Notes: a model not told the origin generated them from the sequence alone. A DNA stretch of 64,000 nt from Dysgonomonas sp. 25 (GCF_010501075.1 NZ_QVMN01000001.1:310001-374000), one strand, 5' to 3'; counted from the stretch's first letter, positions 12,151 through 21,690 are shown. Numbers and translations are program-made.

Positions 12151-12190
12151 TAAATAATAAGATAGCAAATCTTTAGATAGTAAAGAAAAA

Positions 12191-12224
12191 AGCCCGATGA
12201 TTAAGCTTTCATTGGGCTTTTTTA
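12191..12224 (+). terminator. Rho-independent terminator after secA
   Basis: Stem AGCCCGATGA/TCATTGGGCT (one G-U pair) with a short loop, followed by a run of six T. Confidence 0.85.
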
Positions 12225-12329
12225 TGCTCCAAAAGTTTCTCGAATAGGATAAAAATTCGTATCTTAGCATGCTTTTTCAAGCGTTATATTCTCGGGCTAA
12301 CTATTAAACAATATATTCACAATTTTAGA

Positions 12330-14867
12330 ATGACAGAACAAGAGGATAGAATTATTAAGATTAACATCGAGGAGGAGATGAAATCGGCCTACATCGATTA
12401 TTCGATGTCGGTTATCGTATCGCGTGCCCTTCCTGATGTAAGAGACGGTTTTAAACCTGTTCACCGCCGTATTTTGTTCGGAATGAGCGAACTTGGCAAC
12501 ACTTACAACAAACCTCACAAGAAATCGGCCAGAATCGTAGGGGAAGTACTGGGTAAGTATCACCCGCACGGCGACTCTTCGGTATATTTTGCGATGGTGC
12601 GTATGGCACAGGAATGGAATATGCGTTATATGCTTGTTGATGGTCAGGGTAATATGGGTAGTGTCGACGGCGACAGCCCGGCAGCCATGCGTTACACCGA
12701 AGCCCGGTTGAGCCGTTTGGCTGAAGAAATGCTAAAAGACATTGACAAGGAAACTGTTGATTTTCAGTTAAACTTCGACGATACATTGAAAGAACCGACT
12801 GTTCTTCCTACCCGTATCCCGAATCTTCTTGTCAACGGGGCATCTGGTATTGCCGTGGGTATGGCTACCAATATGGCTCCGCACAACATGACAGAAGCTA
12901 TCAATGCTACTATTGCATATATTGAAGATAAAGATATCGACATCGAGGGATTGATGCAATACATCAAAGCTCCCGATTTCCCTTCGGGTGGGTTTATATA
13001 TGGCTATCAAGGGGTTAAAGATGCTTTCGAAACAGGACGCGGACGTGTTATCATGCGCGGACGGGCTGAAATAGAGGCAGAACATAACCACGATAGGATT
13101 GTCATAACAGAAATACCTTATCTCGTAAATAAGGCTGAATTAATCAAGCATATTGCCGAACTCGTAGGTGAGAAAAGGCTCGAAGGAATCAGCAACGTTA
13201 ACGACGAATCAGACCGTCAGGGTATGCGTATCGTCGTGGATGTGAAACGTGATGCCAACGCCAATGTGGTGTTGAACAAGCTGTATAAGATGACCGCATT
13301 GCAATCGTCTTTCAGCGTCAACAATATTGCTCTGGTTAATGGGCGTCCTCGTACACTGAACCTGAAAGACATGATTTCGTGCTTCGTAGAGCACCGTCAC
13401 GACGTTGTTATCCGCCGCACACAATACGATTTGCGCAAAGCAGAAGAACGCGCTCATATCCTCGAAGGGTTGATTATCGCATCAGACCATATAGACGAGG
13501 TTATCCGCATTATCCGTGCTTCGAAATCGCCACAGGAAGCCATTGAGAACCTGATAACTAAGTTCTCGCTGACAGAGGTGCAAGCTCGTGCCATTGTCGA
13601 AATGCGTCTGCGCCAGTTGACAGGCCTCGAACAAGACAAGTTGCGCGCCGAATACGATGATATTCAAAAACAAATAGCTTACTTCAATGAAATTCTTTCG
13701 AATGAAGAATTGTGCATGCAAGTTATTAAAGATGAATTGGTTGAAGTAAGAGATAAATACGGAGACGAGCGCCGTTCGGAAATCGTTTATTCTTCGGAGG
13801 AATTGAATCCGGAAGATTTCTATGCCGACGACGAAATGATTATAACCATTTCACACTTAGGTTATATCAAACGTACTCCTTTGACTGAATTTAAAGCGCA
13901 ACATCGTGGTGGAGTAGGGGTTAAGGCCTCCGACACCCGCGACGAAGACTTTATCGAGTACATTTATCCGGCATCTATGCACAACTACATGTTGCTCTTC
14001 ACACAAAAAGGAAGATGCTACTGGTTGCGTGTATATGATATTCCGGAAGGCTCTAAAAACTCGAAAGGGCGCGCTATCCAGAACTTACTGAATATAGATT
14101 CCGATGATAAAGTTACGGCATTTGTAAAAGTTAAGGGATTAAATGATAGCGAGTTTGTAAAAAATCACTATCTTGTGTTCTGTACTAAACAGGGAGTTAT
14201 CAAGAAAACGTCTCTTGAAGCCTACTCCCGTCCACGCCAGAATGGTGTGAATGCTATTACCATCCGCGAAGACGACAGCGTTATCAATGTATTGATGACC
14301 GACGGCGATTGCGAGGTGCTGATGGCTAATAGGAATGGTCGAGCAATTCGTTTCCATGAATCTAATGTACGCGAAATGGGACGTACTGCCACAGGTGTTC
14401 GGGGTATGCGTATCGACGACGATGGGGTAGACGAAGTCGTGGGAATGATTGTCATGTCGAAAGAAGACCAACAATCACAAACGATTATGGTTGTTTCGGA
14501 ATTGGGTTATGGTAAGCGTACGCGCCTGAACGACGAAGACGGAGAGCCGGTATACCGTATCACAAGCCGTGGAGGAAAGGGTGTTAAAACGCTTAATATC
14601 ACGGATAAAACGGGTAAACTTGTTTCTATCGACAGCGTGAATGACGAAAACGACCTGATGATTATCAACAAATCGGGAATAACCATCCGCGTGAAGGTTG
14701 CAGACCTGCGAGTTATGGGACGTGCTACACAAGGAGTTAGACTGATAAACCTTGAAAAACGGAACGACGAAATAGCTTCGGTATGTAAGGTAGATTCGGA
14801 ACAAGAAGAAGAAAGCCCTGTTGAGAACGACAGTACAGAAATGACTAATGAAGAAAATAACGATTAA
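12330..14867 (+). CDS. gyrA: DNA gyrase subunit A
   Basis: This is the DNA breakage-reunion subunit of gyrase, 845 residues. The catalytic tyrosine is Tyr122 in [12 protein letters not shown], numbered as in E. coli. Six C-terminal pinwheel blades follow from about residue 500 (e.g. [21 protein letters not shown]). The quinolone-determining region reads [17 protein letters not shown]: Ser at position 83 (wild-type-like), Ser at 84, and Phe at 87 where E. coli has Asp. I believe this is lineage-typical rather than a resistance change but cannot check it. The last 20 residues are acidic ([14 protein letters not shown]...). Start ATG at 12330 gives the conserved N-terminus with [16 protein letters not shown]. 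Confidence 0.97.
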   Translation: MTEQEDRIIKINIEEEMKSAYIDYSMSVIVSRALPDVRDGFKPVHRRILFGMSELGNTYNKPHKKSARIVGEVLGKYHPHGDSSVYFAMVRMAQEWNMRYMLVDGQGNMGSVDGDSPAAMRYTEARLSRLAEEMLKDIDKETVDFQLNFDDTLKEPTVLPTRIPNLLVNGASGIAVGMATNMAPHNMTEAINATIAYIEDKDIDIEGLMQYIKAPDFPSGGFIYGYQGVKDAFETGRGRVIMRGRAEIEAEHNHDRIVITEIPYLVNKAELIKHIAELVGEKRLEGISNVNDESDRQGMRIVVDVKRDANANVVLNKLYKMTALQSSFSVNNIALVNGRPRTLNLKDMISCFVEHRHDVVIRRTQYDLRKAEERAHILEGLIIASDHIDEVIRIIRASKSPQEAIENLITKFSLTEVQARAIVEMRLRQLTGLEQDKLRAEYDDIQKQIAYFNEILSNEELCMQVIKDELVEVRDKYGDERRSEIVYSSEELNPEDFYADDEMIITISHLGYIKRTPLTEFKAQHRGGVGVKASDTRDEDFIEYIYPASMHNYMLLFTQKGRCYWLRVYDIPEGSKNSKGRAIQNLLNIDSDDKVTAFVKVKGLNDSEFVKNHYLVFCTKQGVIKKTSLEAYSRPRQNGVNAITIREDDSVINVLMTDGDCEVLMANRNGRAIRFHESNVREMGRTATGVRGMRIDDDGVDEVVGMIVMSKEDQQSQTIMVVSELGYGKRTRLNDEDGEPVYRITSRGGKGVKTLNITDKTGKLVSIDSVNDENDLMIINKSGITIRVKVADLRVMGRATQGVRLINLEKRNDEIASVCKVDSEQEEESPVENDSTEMTNEENND

Positions 14868-14890
14868 TTAACTATAAAATAAAGAGTATT

Positions 14891-16174
14891 ATGAAGCGTA
14901 TATTTTTAGTTGCATCATTGTGCTTACTGGCAAGTGGAGCTACTTTTGCCCAGAAGAAAGCAGTAAAAGATGCTAAAGCTGCTTTGGGAAAAGATTCTTT
15001 CTCAGAAGCCCGCGAACTTATTAAGCCTGCATTAACAAATCCTGAAACAGCAAACGATCCCGAAGCTTGGAAAATTGCCGGAGATATTGAATTCAAAGCT
15101 GCAGATAAAGAAATTGACAAAGAAAAGCTGAAAGAATTTCAACCGGATAAAGGTGGCTGGAACGAGGCCGTATTGTATGAGGCTATGTACAACCTTTATG
15201 CTCCTTACCTGAAAGCCGATGAATTGGGCGAATTACCTGACGAAAAAGGTAAAAAGAAAAATAAAGTAAGGAAAGATATTGTAAGAAACTTGAAAATAGT
15301 ATTGCCATATTATCCTAATGCAGGTATTTACTACAATTCAAGCGATAGAATCAAATCATCTGAACTATTCGAAATGTACTGGAATATTCCGCAACTACCT
15401 ATATTCACAGAAGCTGACAAGGCTGAAATGAAGATTGTTGACAGTACATATCAGATTATCAAATATTATGCAACTATTACTGCCATCCAGGCAGAGGATA
15501 AGGAACGTTCGATCAGATTGTTGAAACGCCTGATTGATGAGCCTTATTATGCAAATAACACGCAGAAAGAAAGCGACCCGTATGAACTATTGGCAAGCCA
15601 ATATTATACAATGGGGGATACTGTTAAGTTCATGGAAGTATTAGAGCTTGGAGCAAGCAAATTCCCTGAAAATAACTACTTTGTTTCTAACCTGATTAGT
15701 GAATATATTTCAGCAGGAAAAATGGATAAAGCCATGGATTTTGTTGATAAAGCAATTGCAAACGGAACTGACCAGTGTATGTTTATCAGCGTGAAAGCGT
15801 CTTTATTTGCAGACAAGAAAGAGTTTGATACAGCTGAACAATATTACAACGAAGCTCTCAGCAACGATGCTAACTGTCAAAGAGCATTAGAAGGATTAGG
15901 TCTATTATATGCTCTTCGTGCACAGGAAATCAGAGAATCAGCATATCAGGCACCTCGCAAGGAGCAAATTGAAATCAACAAGAAGGCAGAGGAGTCTTAT
16001 CTGAAAGCTTTGCCATTATTCGAAAAGTTGTATGATTTGCAAAAAGCGAATAACGATGCTCCAGCAAGCCTCAAAAAGACACTGCAGAAATTGGAGAATG
16101 TATATTATAACTTAGAAAAAGCTGAAGAACTGGCTAAGGTTCAGGCAGAGTTAGAAACATTGAAATATGACTAA
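14891..16174 (+). CDS. Periplasmic tetratricopeptide-repeat protein
   Basis: This 427-residue protein has a signal peptide (MKRIFLVASLCLLASGATFAQ). The rest is almost entirely alpha-helical with TPR-like units, clearest at about 225-345 (DPYELLASQYYTMGDTVKFMEVLE, KMDKAMDFVDKAI, EFDTAEQYYNEALSNDANC). The pattern suits a protein-interaction scaffold exported to the periplasm. It follows gyrA by only 23 bp and is probably co-transcribed with it. The specific partner is unknown. A strong terminator follows. Confidence 0.8.
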   Translation: MKRIFLVASLCLLASGATFAQKKAVKDAKAALGKDSFSEARELIKPALTNPETANDPEAWKIAGDIEFKAADKEIDKEKLKEFQPDKGGWNEAVLYEAMYNLYAPYLKADELGELPDEKGKKKNKVRKDIVRNLKIVLPYYPNAGIYYNSSDRIKSSELFEMYWNIPQLPIFTEADKAEMKIVDSTYQIIKYYATITAIQAEDKERSIRLLKRLIDEPYYANNTQKESDPYELLASQYYTMGDTVKFMEVLELGASKFPENNYFVSNLISEYISAGKMDKAMDFVDKAIANGTDQCMFISVKASLFADKKEFDTAEQYYNEALSNDANCQRALEGLGLLYALRAQEIRESAYQAPRKEQIEINKKAEESYLKALPLFEKLYDLQKANNDAPASLKKTLQKLENVYYNLEKAEELAKVQAELETLKYD

Positions 16175-16198
16175 ATTATTTTAGTTAAATAAAATCAG

Positions 16199-16243
16199 AA
16201 AAGCATCCGAATGTTATCTTTAAACATGGATGCTTTTCCTTTT
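16199..16243 (+). terminator. Terminator after the TPR gene
   Basis: Stem AAAAGCATCC/GGATGCTTTT with an inner ATGTT/AACAT pairing, followed by a T-rich tract. The remaining bases up to meaB at 16467 are AT-rich, and I see no gene in them. Confidence 0.85.
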
Positions 16244-16466
16244 TTATGTCTATTCGTACAAGCTTATTTCAATAAAAATATGTAATACAAAGATAACCAA
16301 AACGTTTGTTATATAATTCTTATTATGTTTAATTATATTTTTAACTATTATCGTGAAGTTCATTTACTCTCCCAATTTAAACCTGCTGAGATTTCAATAT
16401 TCTATATAGAATTAATACCTTTACATGAAGAAACAAATCTCTCGAACATAAAATAGCACCATTACC

Positions 16467-17570
16467 ATGGACCATATAGAAAATGATGAACAATTCAAAG
16501 GATTACAGGTAAATAAAGGGACCAGCGAGCAACCGACTGTAAATCCTTATATGAACTTCAAACGTTTCAAACGAAAAGAATATACAGCAGCAGAATATGT
16601 AGATGGAATCCTCAAAGGGAACATCGCAATTCTTAGTCAGGCTGTTACACTCATAGAAAGCTCGAAAAGCGAACATCAGAAAATAGCACAGGAGGTTATC
16701 GAAAAATGCCTCCCATATACGGGTAATTCGATACGTGTTGGAATAACAGGCGTACCTGGCGCAGGAAAAAGCACTTCAATAGACGTATTCGGGATGCATC
16801 TCATAAAACAGCATCACCGCGTTGCAGTACTGGCTATAGACCCTTCCAGCGAAGTTTCGAAAGGAAGTATATTGGGAGATAAAACCCGCATGGAGAAACT
16901 ATCTCAAGCCAAAGATGCTTTCATACGCCCCTCCCCTTCTGCTGGCTCTCTCGGAGGCGTTGCCCGTAAAACGAGGGAAACTATCATCCTATGTGAAGCT
17001 GCCGGATTCGACCGGATTATTATAGAGACTGTCGGTGTAGGACAATCCGAAACAGCTGTTCATTCCATGGTCGATTTCTTTCTGTTGATACAGCTTGCCG
17101 GCACAGGCGACGAACTTCAAGGCATCAAGCGGGGCATTATGGAGATGGCCGACGGCATTGTAATCAACAAGGCTGACGGAAGTAATATAGAGAAGGCTAA
17201 GTTAGCACAGAGCCACTTCAAAAATGCGTTGCACCTCTTCCCTCTCCCGGCATCGGGATGGGCACCTAAAGTCCTCACCTACTCGGGATATTACGAAATT
17301 GGGATTGACGAGGTCTGGCAAATGATAGACGAATATATCGCATTTGTCAAAAAGAATGGCTATTTCGAGCATCGCCGCAACGAACAGTCCAAATACTGGA
17401 TGTATGAAACGATAAATGAACGTCTGAAAAGCAATTTCTACAATAATAAAAAGGTACAGAGCGAATTAGCCGAATGCGAACAACTTGTTCTGGATTCGAA
17501 GATAAGTTCATTTGTTGCTGCAAGCCGCGTTTTGGAATTGTATTTTAGTGAGAAGAACAATAATGAGTAG
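16467..17570 (+). CDS. meaB: Methylmalonyl-CoA mutase-associated GTPase MeaB (ArgK family)
   Basis: This is a 367-residue SIMIBI-class GTPase that chaperones adenosylcobalamin loading and protects methylmalonyl-CoA mutase, supporting the succinate-propionate route common in Bacteroidales. The P-loop GVPGAGKS lies at about residues 95-102. Switch regions follow (AIDPSSEVSKGSILGDKTRM; IIIETVGVGQSE), and the guanine-specificity motif is VINKADG. No mutase genes (mutA/mutB) are in the window. The start at 16467 gives a roughly 25-residue acidic lead before the conserved YTAAEYVDGILKG helix. Confidence 0.93.
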   Translation: MDHIENDEQFKGLQVNKGTSEQPTVNPYMNFKRFKRKEYTAAEYVDGILKGNIAILSQAVTLIESSKSEHQKIAQEVIEKCLPYTGNSIRVGITGVPGAGKSTSIDVFGMHLIKQHHRVAVLAIDPSSEVSKGSILGDKTRMEKLSQAKDAFIRPSPSAGSLGGVARKTRETIILCEAAGFDRIIIETVGVGQSETAVHSMVDFFLLIQLAGTGDELQGIKRGIMEMADGIVINKADGSNIEKAKLAQSHFKNALHLFPLPASGWAPKVLTYSGYYEIGIDEVWQMIDEYIAFVKKNGYFEHRRNEQSKYWMYETINERLKSNFYNNKKVQSELAECEQLVLDSKISSFVAASRVLELYFSEKNNNE

Positions 17571-17607
17571 ATTTCCCTGATTTCGAACTTTTCTCATTAA
17601 TTAAGAC

Positions 17608-17635
17608 TTGTTTTTAAGCTATTTTCTTATATTTG
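17608..17635 (+). promoter_or_regulatory. Promoter of the ROK kinase gene
   Basis: TATATTTG at 17628-17635 matches the -7 consensus exactly. TTG at 17608-17610 lies 17 bp upstream as a -33 candidate, slightly short of the usual 19. The start codon follows at 17702. Confidence 0.5.
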
Positions 17636-17701
17636 TGCTAATATTTATGCTATTAAATCTACAAACGAAATATTCATTGTTAAATAAACATCATTAAAAT
17701 C

Positions 17702-18664
17702 ATGGAGAAACCATATGCTATCGGAATCGACATAGGTGGTACTAACACAGTATTCGGCATTGTCGATAAACGAGGTCACATCATTAATCAAGGTTCTATC
17801 AAAACCAGTGCTTACAAAGAAATTAACGAATATGTTGCTAACCTTGCAACCGGCGTACAAGAGATCATCGACCAGGTTGGAGGGAGTGAGAACATAAAAG
17901 GTATCGGCGTAGGTGCACCTAACGGTAATTACTTTACAGGCTGTATCGAGTTCGCACCTAACCTCCCATGGAAAGGTGTTATTCCGTTAGCACAAATGTT
18001 GTCGGACAAATTAAGCATCCCGGTAGCATTGACGAATGATGCGAATGCGGCTGCCATCGGCGAAATGACATACGGTGCTGCCCGCGGTATGAAAGACTTT
18101 ATTGTTATTACTTTGGGAACAGGTGTTGGTAGCGGTATTGTCGTAAACGGACAGTTAGTATATGGCCACGATGGTTTTGCCGGAGAGCTCGGACATACCA
18201 CTATCCGTCGCGGGGGACGCCTCTGCGGTTGCGGACGTAAAGGATGTCTCGAGACATATAGCTCAGCAACAGGTGTAGCCCGTTCGGCGCGCGAATTCCT
18301 CGAAACAAGAAAAGATCCGAGTTTGCTACGCAACCTGAAGCCGGAAGACATCACTTCTAAGGATGTATTCGATGCAGCGATGGAAGGCGACGAAATGGCT
18401 AAAGAGATTTTCGAATTTACAGGACAGTTGCTGGGAGAGTCATTTGCTGACTTTGTGGCATTCTCGAGCCCTGAAGCTATCATCCTATTCGGAGGTCTGA
18501 CGAAAGCAGGCAAACTGATTTTCGATCCAATCCGTAAGCACATGGAAGAGAACATGTTGAACATCTTCCGCAACAAGGTTAAACTCCTTATGTCGGAGCT
18601 TAAAGAGAGCGATGCTGCCGTATTGGGGGCAAGTGCTCTTGGTTGGGAAGTGAAAGACTATTAA
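17702..18664 (+). CDS. ROK-family sugar kinase (glucokinase-like)
   Basis: This is a 320-residue cytoplasmic kinase of the ROK family. The N-terminal phosphate-binding loop is GIDIGGTNTVFGIVD (about 8-22). Catalytic Asp lies in LTNDANAAAIGE (about 115), the second ATP loop is ITLGTGVGSGIVVNG, and the sugar/zinc site is GELGHTTIRRGGRLCGCGRKGCLE (about 161-184) with His and three Cys to bind zinc. Glucokinase is the most likely activity, but ROK specificity cannot be set from motifs alone; N-acyl-hexosamine kinases are alternatives. It is a single-gene unit with its own promoter and terminator. Confidence 0.88.
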   Translation: MEKPYAIGIDIGGTNTVFGIVDKRGHIINQGSIKTSAYKEINEYVANLATGVQEIIDQVGGSENIKGIGVGAPNGNYFTGCIEFAPNLPWKGVIPLAQMLSDKLSIPVALTNDANAAAIGEMTYGAARGMKDFIVITLGTGVGSGIVVNGQLVYGHDGFAGELGHTTIRRGGRLCGCGRKGCLETYSSATGVARSAREFLETRKDPSLLRNLKPEDITSKDVFDAAMEGDEMAKEIFEFTGQLLGESFADFVAFSSPEAIILFGGLTKAGKLIFDPIRKHMEENMLNIFRNKVKLLMSELKESDAAVLGASALGWEVKDY

Positions 18665-18683
18665 TTATCTGAAATCCATATAG

Positions 18684-18720
18684 AAAACAGCTTGTAATAT
18701 TTTACTTACAGGCTGTTTTT
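18684..18720 (+). terminator. Terminator of the ROK gene
   Basis: AAAACAGCTTGTAA pairs with TTACAGGCTGTTTT (one G-U) over a short AT loop and runs into a T tract. Its last bases also form the -33 element of the next promoter. Confidence 0.88.
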
Positions 18721-18749
18721 GCATATACAGAATCCTTTATGTACCTTTG
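18719..18749 (+). promoter_or_regulatory. Promoter of the PurM-like gene
   Basis: TTG at 18719-18721, a 20-bp spacer, then TACCTTTG at 18742-18749. Transcription would start near 18756, which rules out the upstream in-frame ATG at 18719 and supports the start at 18776. Confidence 0.7.
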
Positions 18750-18775
18750 TACAAAATAAAAATCCGTCCAGAACA

Positions 18776-19942
18776 ATGAGCGACCAACGTTATAATCAAC
18801 GAGGTGTTTCGGCATCGAAAGAAGATGTTCACAACGCCATAAAGAACATAGATAAAGGCATATTCCCTAAAGCATTTTGCAAGATTATCCCGGACATATT
18901 AGGCGGCGACAGCGAATATTGCAACATCATGCATGCCGATGGCGCGGGAACCAAGTCTTCGCTTGCCTACATGTATTGGAAAGAGACAGGCGATATCTCC
19001 GTTTGGCGAGGAATAGCACAGGATGCCTTAATTATGAATATCGACGACTTGCTATGCGTTGGCGCAACGGACAATATACTCCTCTCCTCCACCATCGGAC
19101 GGAACAAGATGCTGATACCTGGCGAAGTCATTTCGGCTATCATCAACAGTACCAACGACCTGTGCGAAGAGTTATCATCCCTTGGTGTACACATATACCC
19201 TACGGGTGGCGAAACGGCCGATGTGGGCGACCTGGTGCGCACTATAATCGTTGACAGTACAGTTACCTGCCGGATGAAACGTTCGGATGTTATTTCTAAC
19301 GATACCATTCAGGGCGGAGACGTCATTGTCGGCCTATCATCCTATGGGCAAGCAACATACGAAAAAGAATATAACGGAGGAATGGGTAGCAACGGGCTGA
19401 CCTCTGCCCGCCACGATGTATTTGCCAATTACTTGGCCGCAAAATATCCCGAAAGCTACGACTCTTCTATTCCATCCGATTTGGTATATTCCGGAAAGAT
19501 GCGATTGACAGATGCCATAGCTGGATTGGATATAGATGCCGGAAAACTGGTACTCTCCCCTACCCGCACCTATGCGCCTGTTATCAAGCGTGTTCTGGAA
19601 AACCTTCGTCCACATATCCACGGAATGGTACACTGTTCCGGCGGAGCACAGACAAAAGTTCTTCATTTTGTTGATAACGTGAAGATTACGAAAAATAATC
19701 TCTTCCCTATCCCACCATTGTTCAAACTGATACATGAACAGTCCGGAACGGATTGGAAGGAAATGTACAAAGTATTCAACATGGGGCATCGCATGGAGAT
19801 TTACCTTCCGGAACAATATGCACAAGAGGTTATCGACATCTCCCGTTCGTTTAATATCGATGCACAGATTGTCGGTTTTGTTGAGAAATCAGAAAAAACC
19901 GAGCTGATAATCGATAGTGAATACGGACAGTTCCTCTATTAA
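18776..19942 (+). CDS. purM: AIR synthase / PurM-type phosphoribosylformylglycinamidine cyclo-ligase
   Basis: A 388-residue protein is produced from the ATG at 18776. PurM closes the imidazole ring in purine synthesis (FGAM + ATP to AIR). Matching features are RYNQRGVSASKEDV at the N-terminus, ADGAGTKSSLAYMY (about 57, the DGxGTK nucleotide/phosphate loop), IAQDALIMNIDDLLCVGA, and PTGGETADVGDLVRTI (about 144), the conserved GGETA box. It is longer than the roughly 340-350 residues of typical PurM and diverges in the N-terminal segment, so a related AIR-synthase-like ATPase is the alternative. An in-frame ATG at 18719 is rejected because it overlaps the promoter. Confidence 0.78.
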   Translation: MSDQRYNQRGVSASKEDVHNAIKNIDKGIFPKAFCKIIPDILGGDSEYCNIMHADGAGTKSSLAYMYWKETGDISVWRGIAQDALIMNIDDLLCVGATDNILLSSTIGRNKMLIPGEVISAIINSTNDLCEELSSLGVHIYPTGGETADVGDLVRTIIVDSTVTCRMKRSDVISNDTIQGGDVIVGLSSYGQATYEKEYNGGMGSNGLTSARHDVFANYLAAKYPESYDSSIPSDLVYSGKMRLTDAIAGLDIDAGKLVLSPTRTYAPVIKRVLENLRPHIHGMVHCSGGAQTKVLHFVDNVKITKNNLFPIPPLFKLIHEQSGTDWKEMYKVFNMGHRMEIYLPEQYAQEVIDISRSFNIDAQIVGFVEKSEKTELIIDSEYGQFLY

Positions 19943-20346
19943 TTACTTTTTTATTATCTAACCACAAAGAATAGCGGAGCATCTCGTCTTGTTGGTGGAA
20001 AGAAATCCCTTGCCTCTGCTCGGGATGACAAAAAAGTAACATTTCTCTACTCATTTCGGGCGTTTTTGTTGATGTTACTTTCTCTCAATCTCAGTATTAC
20101 CCTTTTCTCGTAAACTCATTTACTTGTAACTCGTAACTGTGTGAAGCACGAAGTAACTCGTAACTAATAAACTCGTCTACTGCTTAAATAAATATAGATA
20201 AAATCAGAATGATAACTCAACTATTAATTAAGGATATATAATACTACCATTTACCCATTTAATATCTGTTAACAAGCATTGTTGGTTTATATGGACTATA
20301 TTTGTTTTTACAATACAACGCAATATAAACCATAAAACCAGCCAAC
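19943..20346. other. Intergenic region built of dispersed repeat fragments
   Basis: I see no convincing gene here. About 19977-20035 (catctcgtcttgttggtgg..., ending gctcgggatgaca) is a diverged relative of the unit arrayed at 32.9-33.6 kb. About 20100-20175 consists of overlapping cgtaact/gtaactcg words that recur near 49.7 kb. The last 150 bp before the Cys-rich peptide gene are AT-rich and presumably hold its promoter. Confidence 0.6.
20123..20158 (+). repeat. 36-bp dispersed repeat, copy 1
   Basis: This copy matches the reverse complement of 49682-49717 at 35 of 36 positions (single T/C difference). It is non-coding and lies between purM and the Cys-rich peptide gene. Confidence 0.8.
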
Positions 20347-20616
20347 ATGAAAAAACTGCTGTTATCAGTTATTTTTTGTTTTGCATTAGGGCTAACCACG
20401 ACCAGTGCGCAAGATAATACACCAGCAAAAGATTGCTGTAAAAACAAAAAAGAATGCTGCAAAAAAGATACATGTCCAAAAGAAAAAGAGAAAAAGAAAA
20501 CAGAAAAATGTACTAAAGACTCTGTAGACTGCAATAAGCCGAAAGCTGACGAAAAAGAATGCTGCAGTTCCTGCAAAGACAAAAAAGATTGTCCCAAAAG
20601 GGACAAGAAAAAATAA
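20347..20616 (+). CDS. Small secreted cysteine- and lysine-rich peptide
   Basis: An 89-residue product has a standard signal peptide (MKKLLLSVIFCFALGLTTTSAQ). The mature part of about 67 residues is almost all Lys, Glu, Asp and Cys, with 11 cysteines, three of the positions being Cys-Cys pairs (DCCKNKKECCKKDTCP ... ECCSSCKDKKDCP). I recognise no family. Metal binding or a disulfide-knotted peptide would both fit; neither is shown. It is a single transcription unit with a strong terminator. Confidence 0.75.
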   Translation: MKKLLLSVIFCFALGLTTTSAQDNTPAKDCCKNKKECCKKDTCPKEKEKKKTEKCTKDSVDCNKPKADEKECCSSCKDKKDCPKRDKKK

Positions 20617-20642
20617 ATTTTCATCTATATTTTACTCTATCC

Positions 20643-20685
20643 AATACGAGAGGGCTTTTTAGTGAGTCGTCTCGTATTCTTTTTT
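20643..20685 (+). terminator. Terminator after the Cys-rich peptide gene
   Basis: Perfect 9-bp stem AATACGAGA/TCTCGTATT with an 18-nt loop, followed by a T tract. Confidence 0.85.
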
Positions 20686-20718
20686 ACACCAGACCTACCG
20701 ATATTGTAAAAAATCATG

Positions 20719-20726
20719 TAAATTTG
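20719..20726 (+). promoter_or_regulatory. -7 element for yebC
   Basis: TAAATTTG matches TAnnTTTG, 43 bp before the yebC start. No clear -33 element is seen. Confidence 0.45.
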
Positions 20727-20769
20727 CGTTTCGGAAAAACAATATAAAACAAAATACATATTTTACCAT

Positions 20770-21495
20770 ATGGGAAGAGCATTTGAATACCGCAAGGCAA
20801 CCAAAATGAAACGCTGGGGCAACATGGCCCGGGTGTTTACGAAATTAGGAAAACAAATAACAATAGCGGCCAAGGAAGGCGGCGCCGACCCCGATACCAA
20901 CCCTCGCCTGCGTATGCTGATGCAGCAGGTGAAGAAGGAAAATATGCCGAAAGAAAACGTCGAGCGCGCGATAAAAAAAGCCACGTCCAAGGACGAAGCC
21001 GATTATAAAGAAGTCGTTTACGAAGGCTATGGCCCTTTCGGTATAGCTATCGTTGTGGAAACAACCACCGACAATACCAACCGTACAGTTGCAAACGTCC
21101 GCAGCTATTTCACTAAATATGGAGGCTCCCTCGGCACATCCGGAAGCCTCGAATTTATGTTCGACCATGTATGCATCTTCAAGATAGCACCTAAAGCTGA
21201 CGTTTCGCAGGAAGACCTCGAACTGGAATTAATCGATTTCGGCGTAGAAGAAGTAGAACAAGATGGCGACGAAATAGTTATCTACGGAGACTTCAAATCC
21301 AACTCTGAAATACAAAAATATCTGGAAGACAACGGATTCGAAATACAAAGTGTAGAATTTGTCCGTCTCGCCAAAGATATGAAAGAGTTGAATGCAGAAC
21401 AAAAAGAACAGATCCAGAAATTGCTGGACAAATTGGAGGAAGACGATGACGTTCAGAACGTTTTCCACAATATGAAAGAAGAAGATGAAGAATAA
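20770..21495 (+). CDS. yebC: YebC/PmpR-family protein (TACO1-type)
   Basis: A 241-residue protein with the three-domain YebC fold: GRAFEYRKATKMKRWGNMAR at the N-terminus, PRLRMLMQQVKKENMPKENVERAIKKA (about 46-72), and the middle domain VYEGYGPFGIAIVVETTTDN. The family was first described as DNA-binding regulators. Members are now also tied to relief of ribosome stalling on proline stretches; which applies here is not visible. The C-terminal tail is strongly acidic (EEDDDVQNVFHNMKEEDEE). The tRNA-Arg gene with its own promoter follows. Confidence 0.93.
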   Translation: MGRAFEYRKATKMKRWGNMARVFTKLGKQITIAAKEGGADPDTNPRLRMLMQQVKKENMPKENVERAIKKATSKDEADYKEVVYEGYGPFGIAIVVETTTDNTNRTVANVRSYFTKYGGSLGTSGSLEFMFDHVCIFKIAPKADVSQEDLELELIDFGVEEVEQDGDEIVIYGDFKSNSEIQKYLEDNGFEIQSVEFVRLAKDMKELNAEQKEQIQKLLDKLEEDDDVQNVFHNMKEEDEE

Positions 21496-21517
21496 TGAAT
21501 AAAAAGTTGCAAAACTA

Positions 21518-21548
21518 TTTGCATCATAACAAAAAATCATTACCTTTG
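21518..21548 (+). promoter_or_regulatory. Promoter of tRNA-Arg
   Basis: TTTG at 21518-21521, 19-bp spacer, TACCTTTG at 21541-21548: a full Bacteroidota promoter, with the tRNA starting 18 bp after the -7 box. Confidence 0.85.
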
Positions 21549-21565
21549 CATCGCAATTAAGCAAT

Positions 21566-21639
21566 GGCTACGTAGCTCAACTGAATAGAGCATCTGACTA
21601 CGGATCAGAAGGTTGCAGGTTTGAATCCTGCCGTGGTCA
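21566..21639 (+). tRNA. tRNA-Arg(ACG)
   Basis: A 74-nt cloverleaf: acceptor GGCTACG/CGTGGTC with discriminator A; D arm TAGCTCAACTGAATAGAGCA; anticodon arm TCTGA-CTACGGA-TCAGA giving anticodon ACG (read as inosine); T arm GCAGG-TTTGAAT-CCTGC. CCA is not encoded. Confidence 0.95.
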
Positions 21640-21655
21640 CAAAAGAAAATCAAAG

Positions 21656-21690
21656 AAGGCATGTAAATCAAAAGTTTACATGCCTTTTAT
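21656..21690 (+). terminator. Terminator of tRNA-Arg
   Basis: Perfect AAGGCATGTAAA/TTTACATGCCTT stem with a 9-nt loop and trailing T-rich tract. Confidence 0.88.

Noticed and set aside
12451-14804. Several minus-strand frames of 60-110 codons opposite gyrA
   Set aside because: They are shadows of a highly conserved gene in other frames.
18719-18775. Upstream ATG extension of the PurM-like gene
   Set aside because: It overlaps the predicted promoter and would precede the transcription start.
19851-20054. 67-codon minus-strand frame with CHPEQRQGI-like text
   Set aside because: It is translated from the dispersed repeat fragment and overlaps the purM 3' end; such text is common when this repeat type is read in frame.
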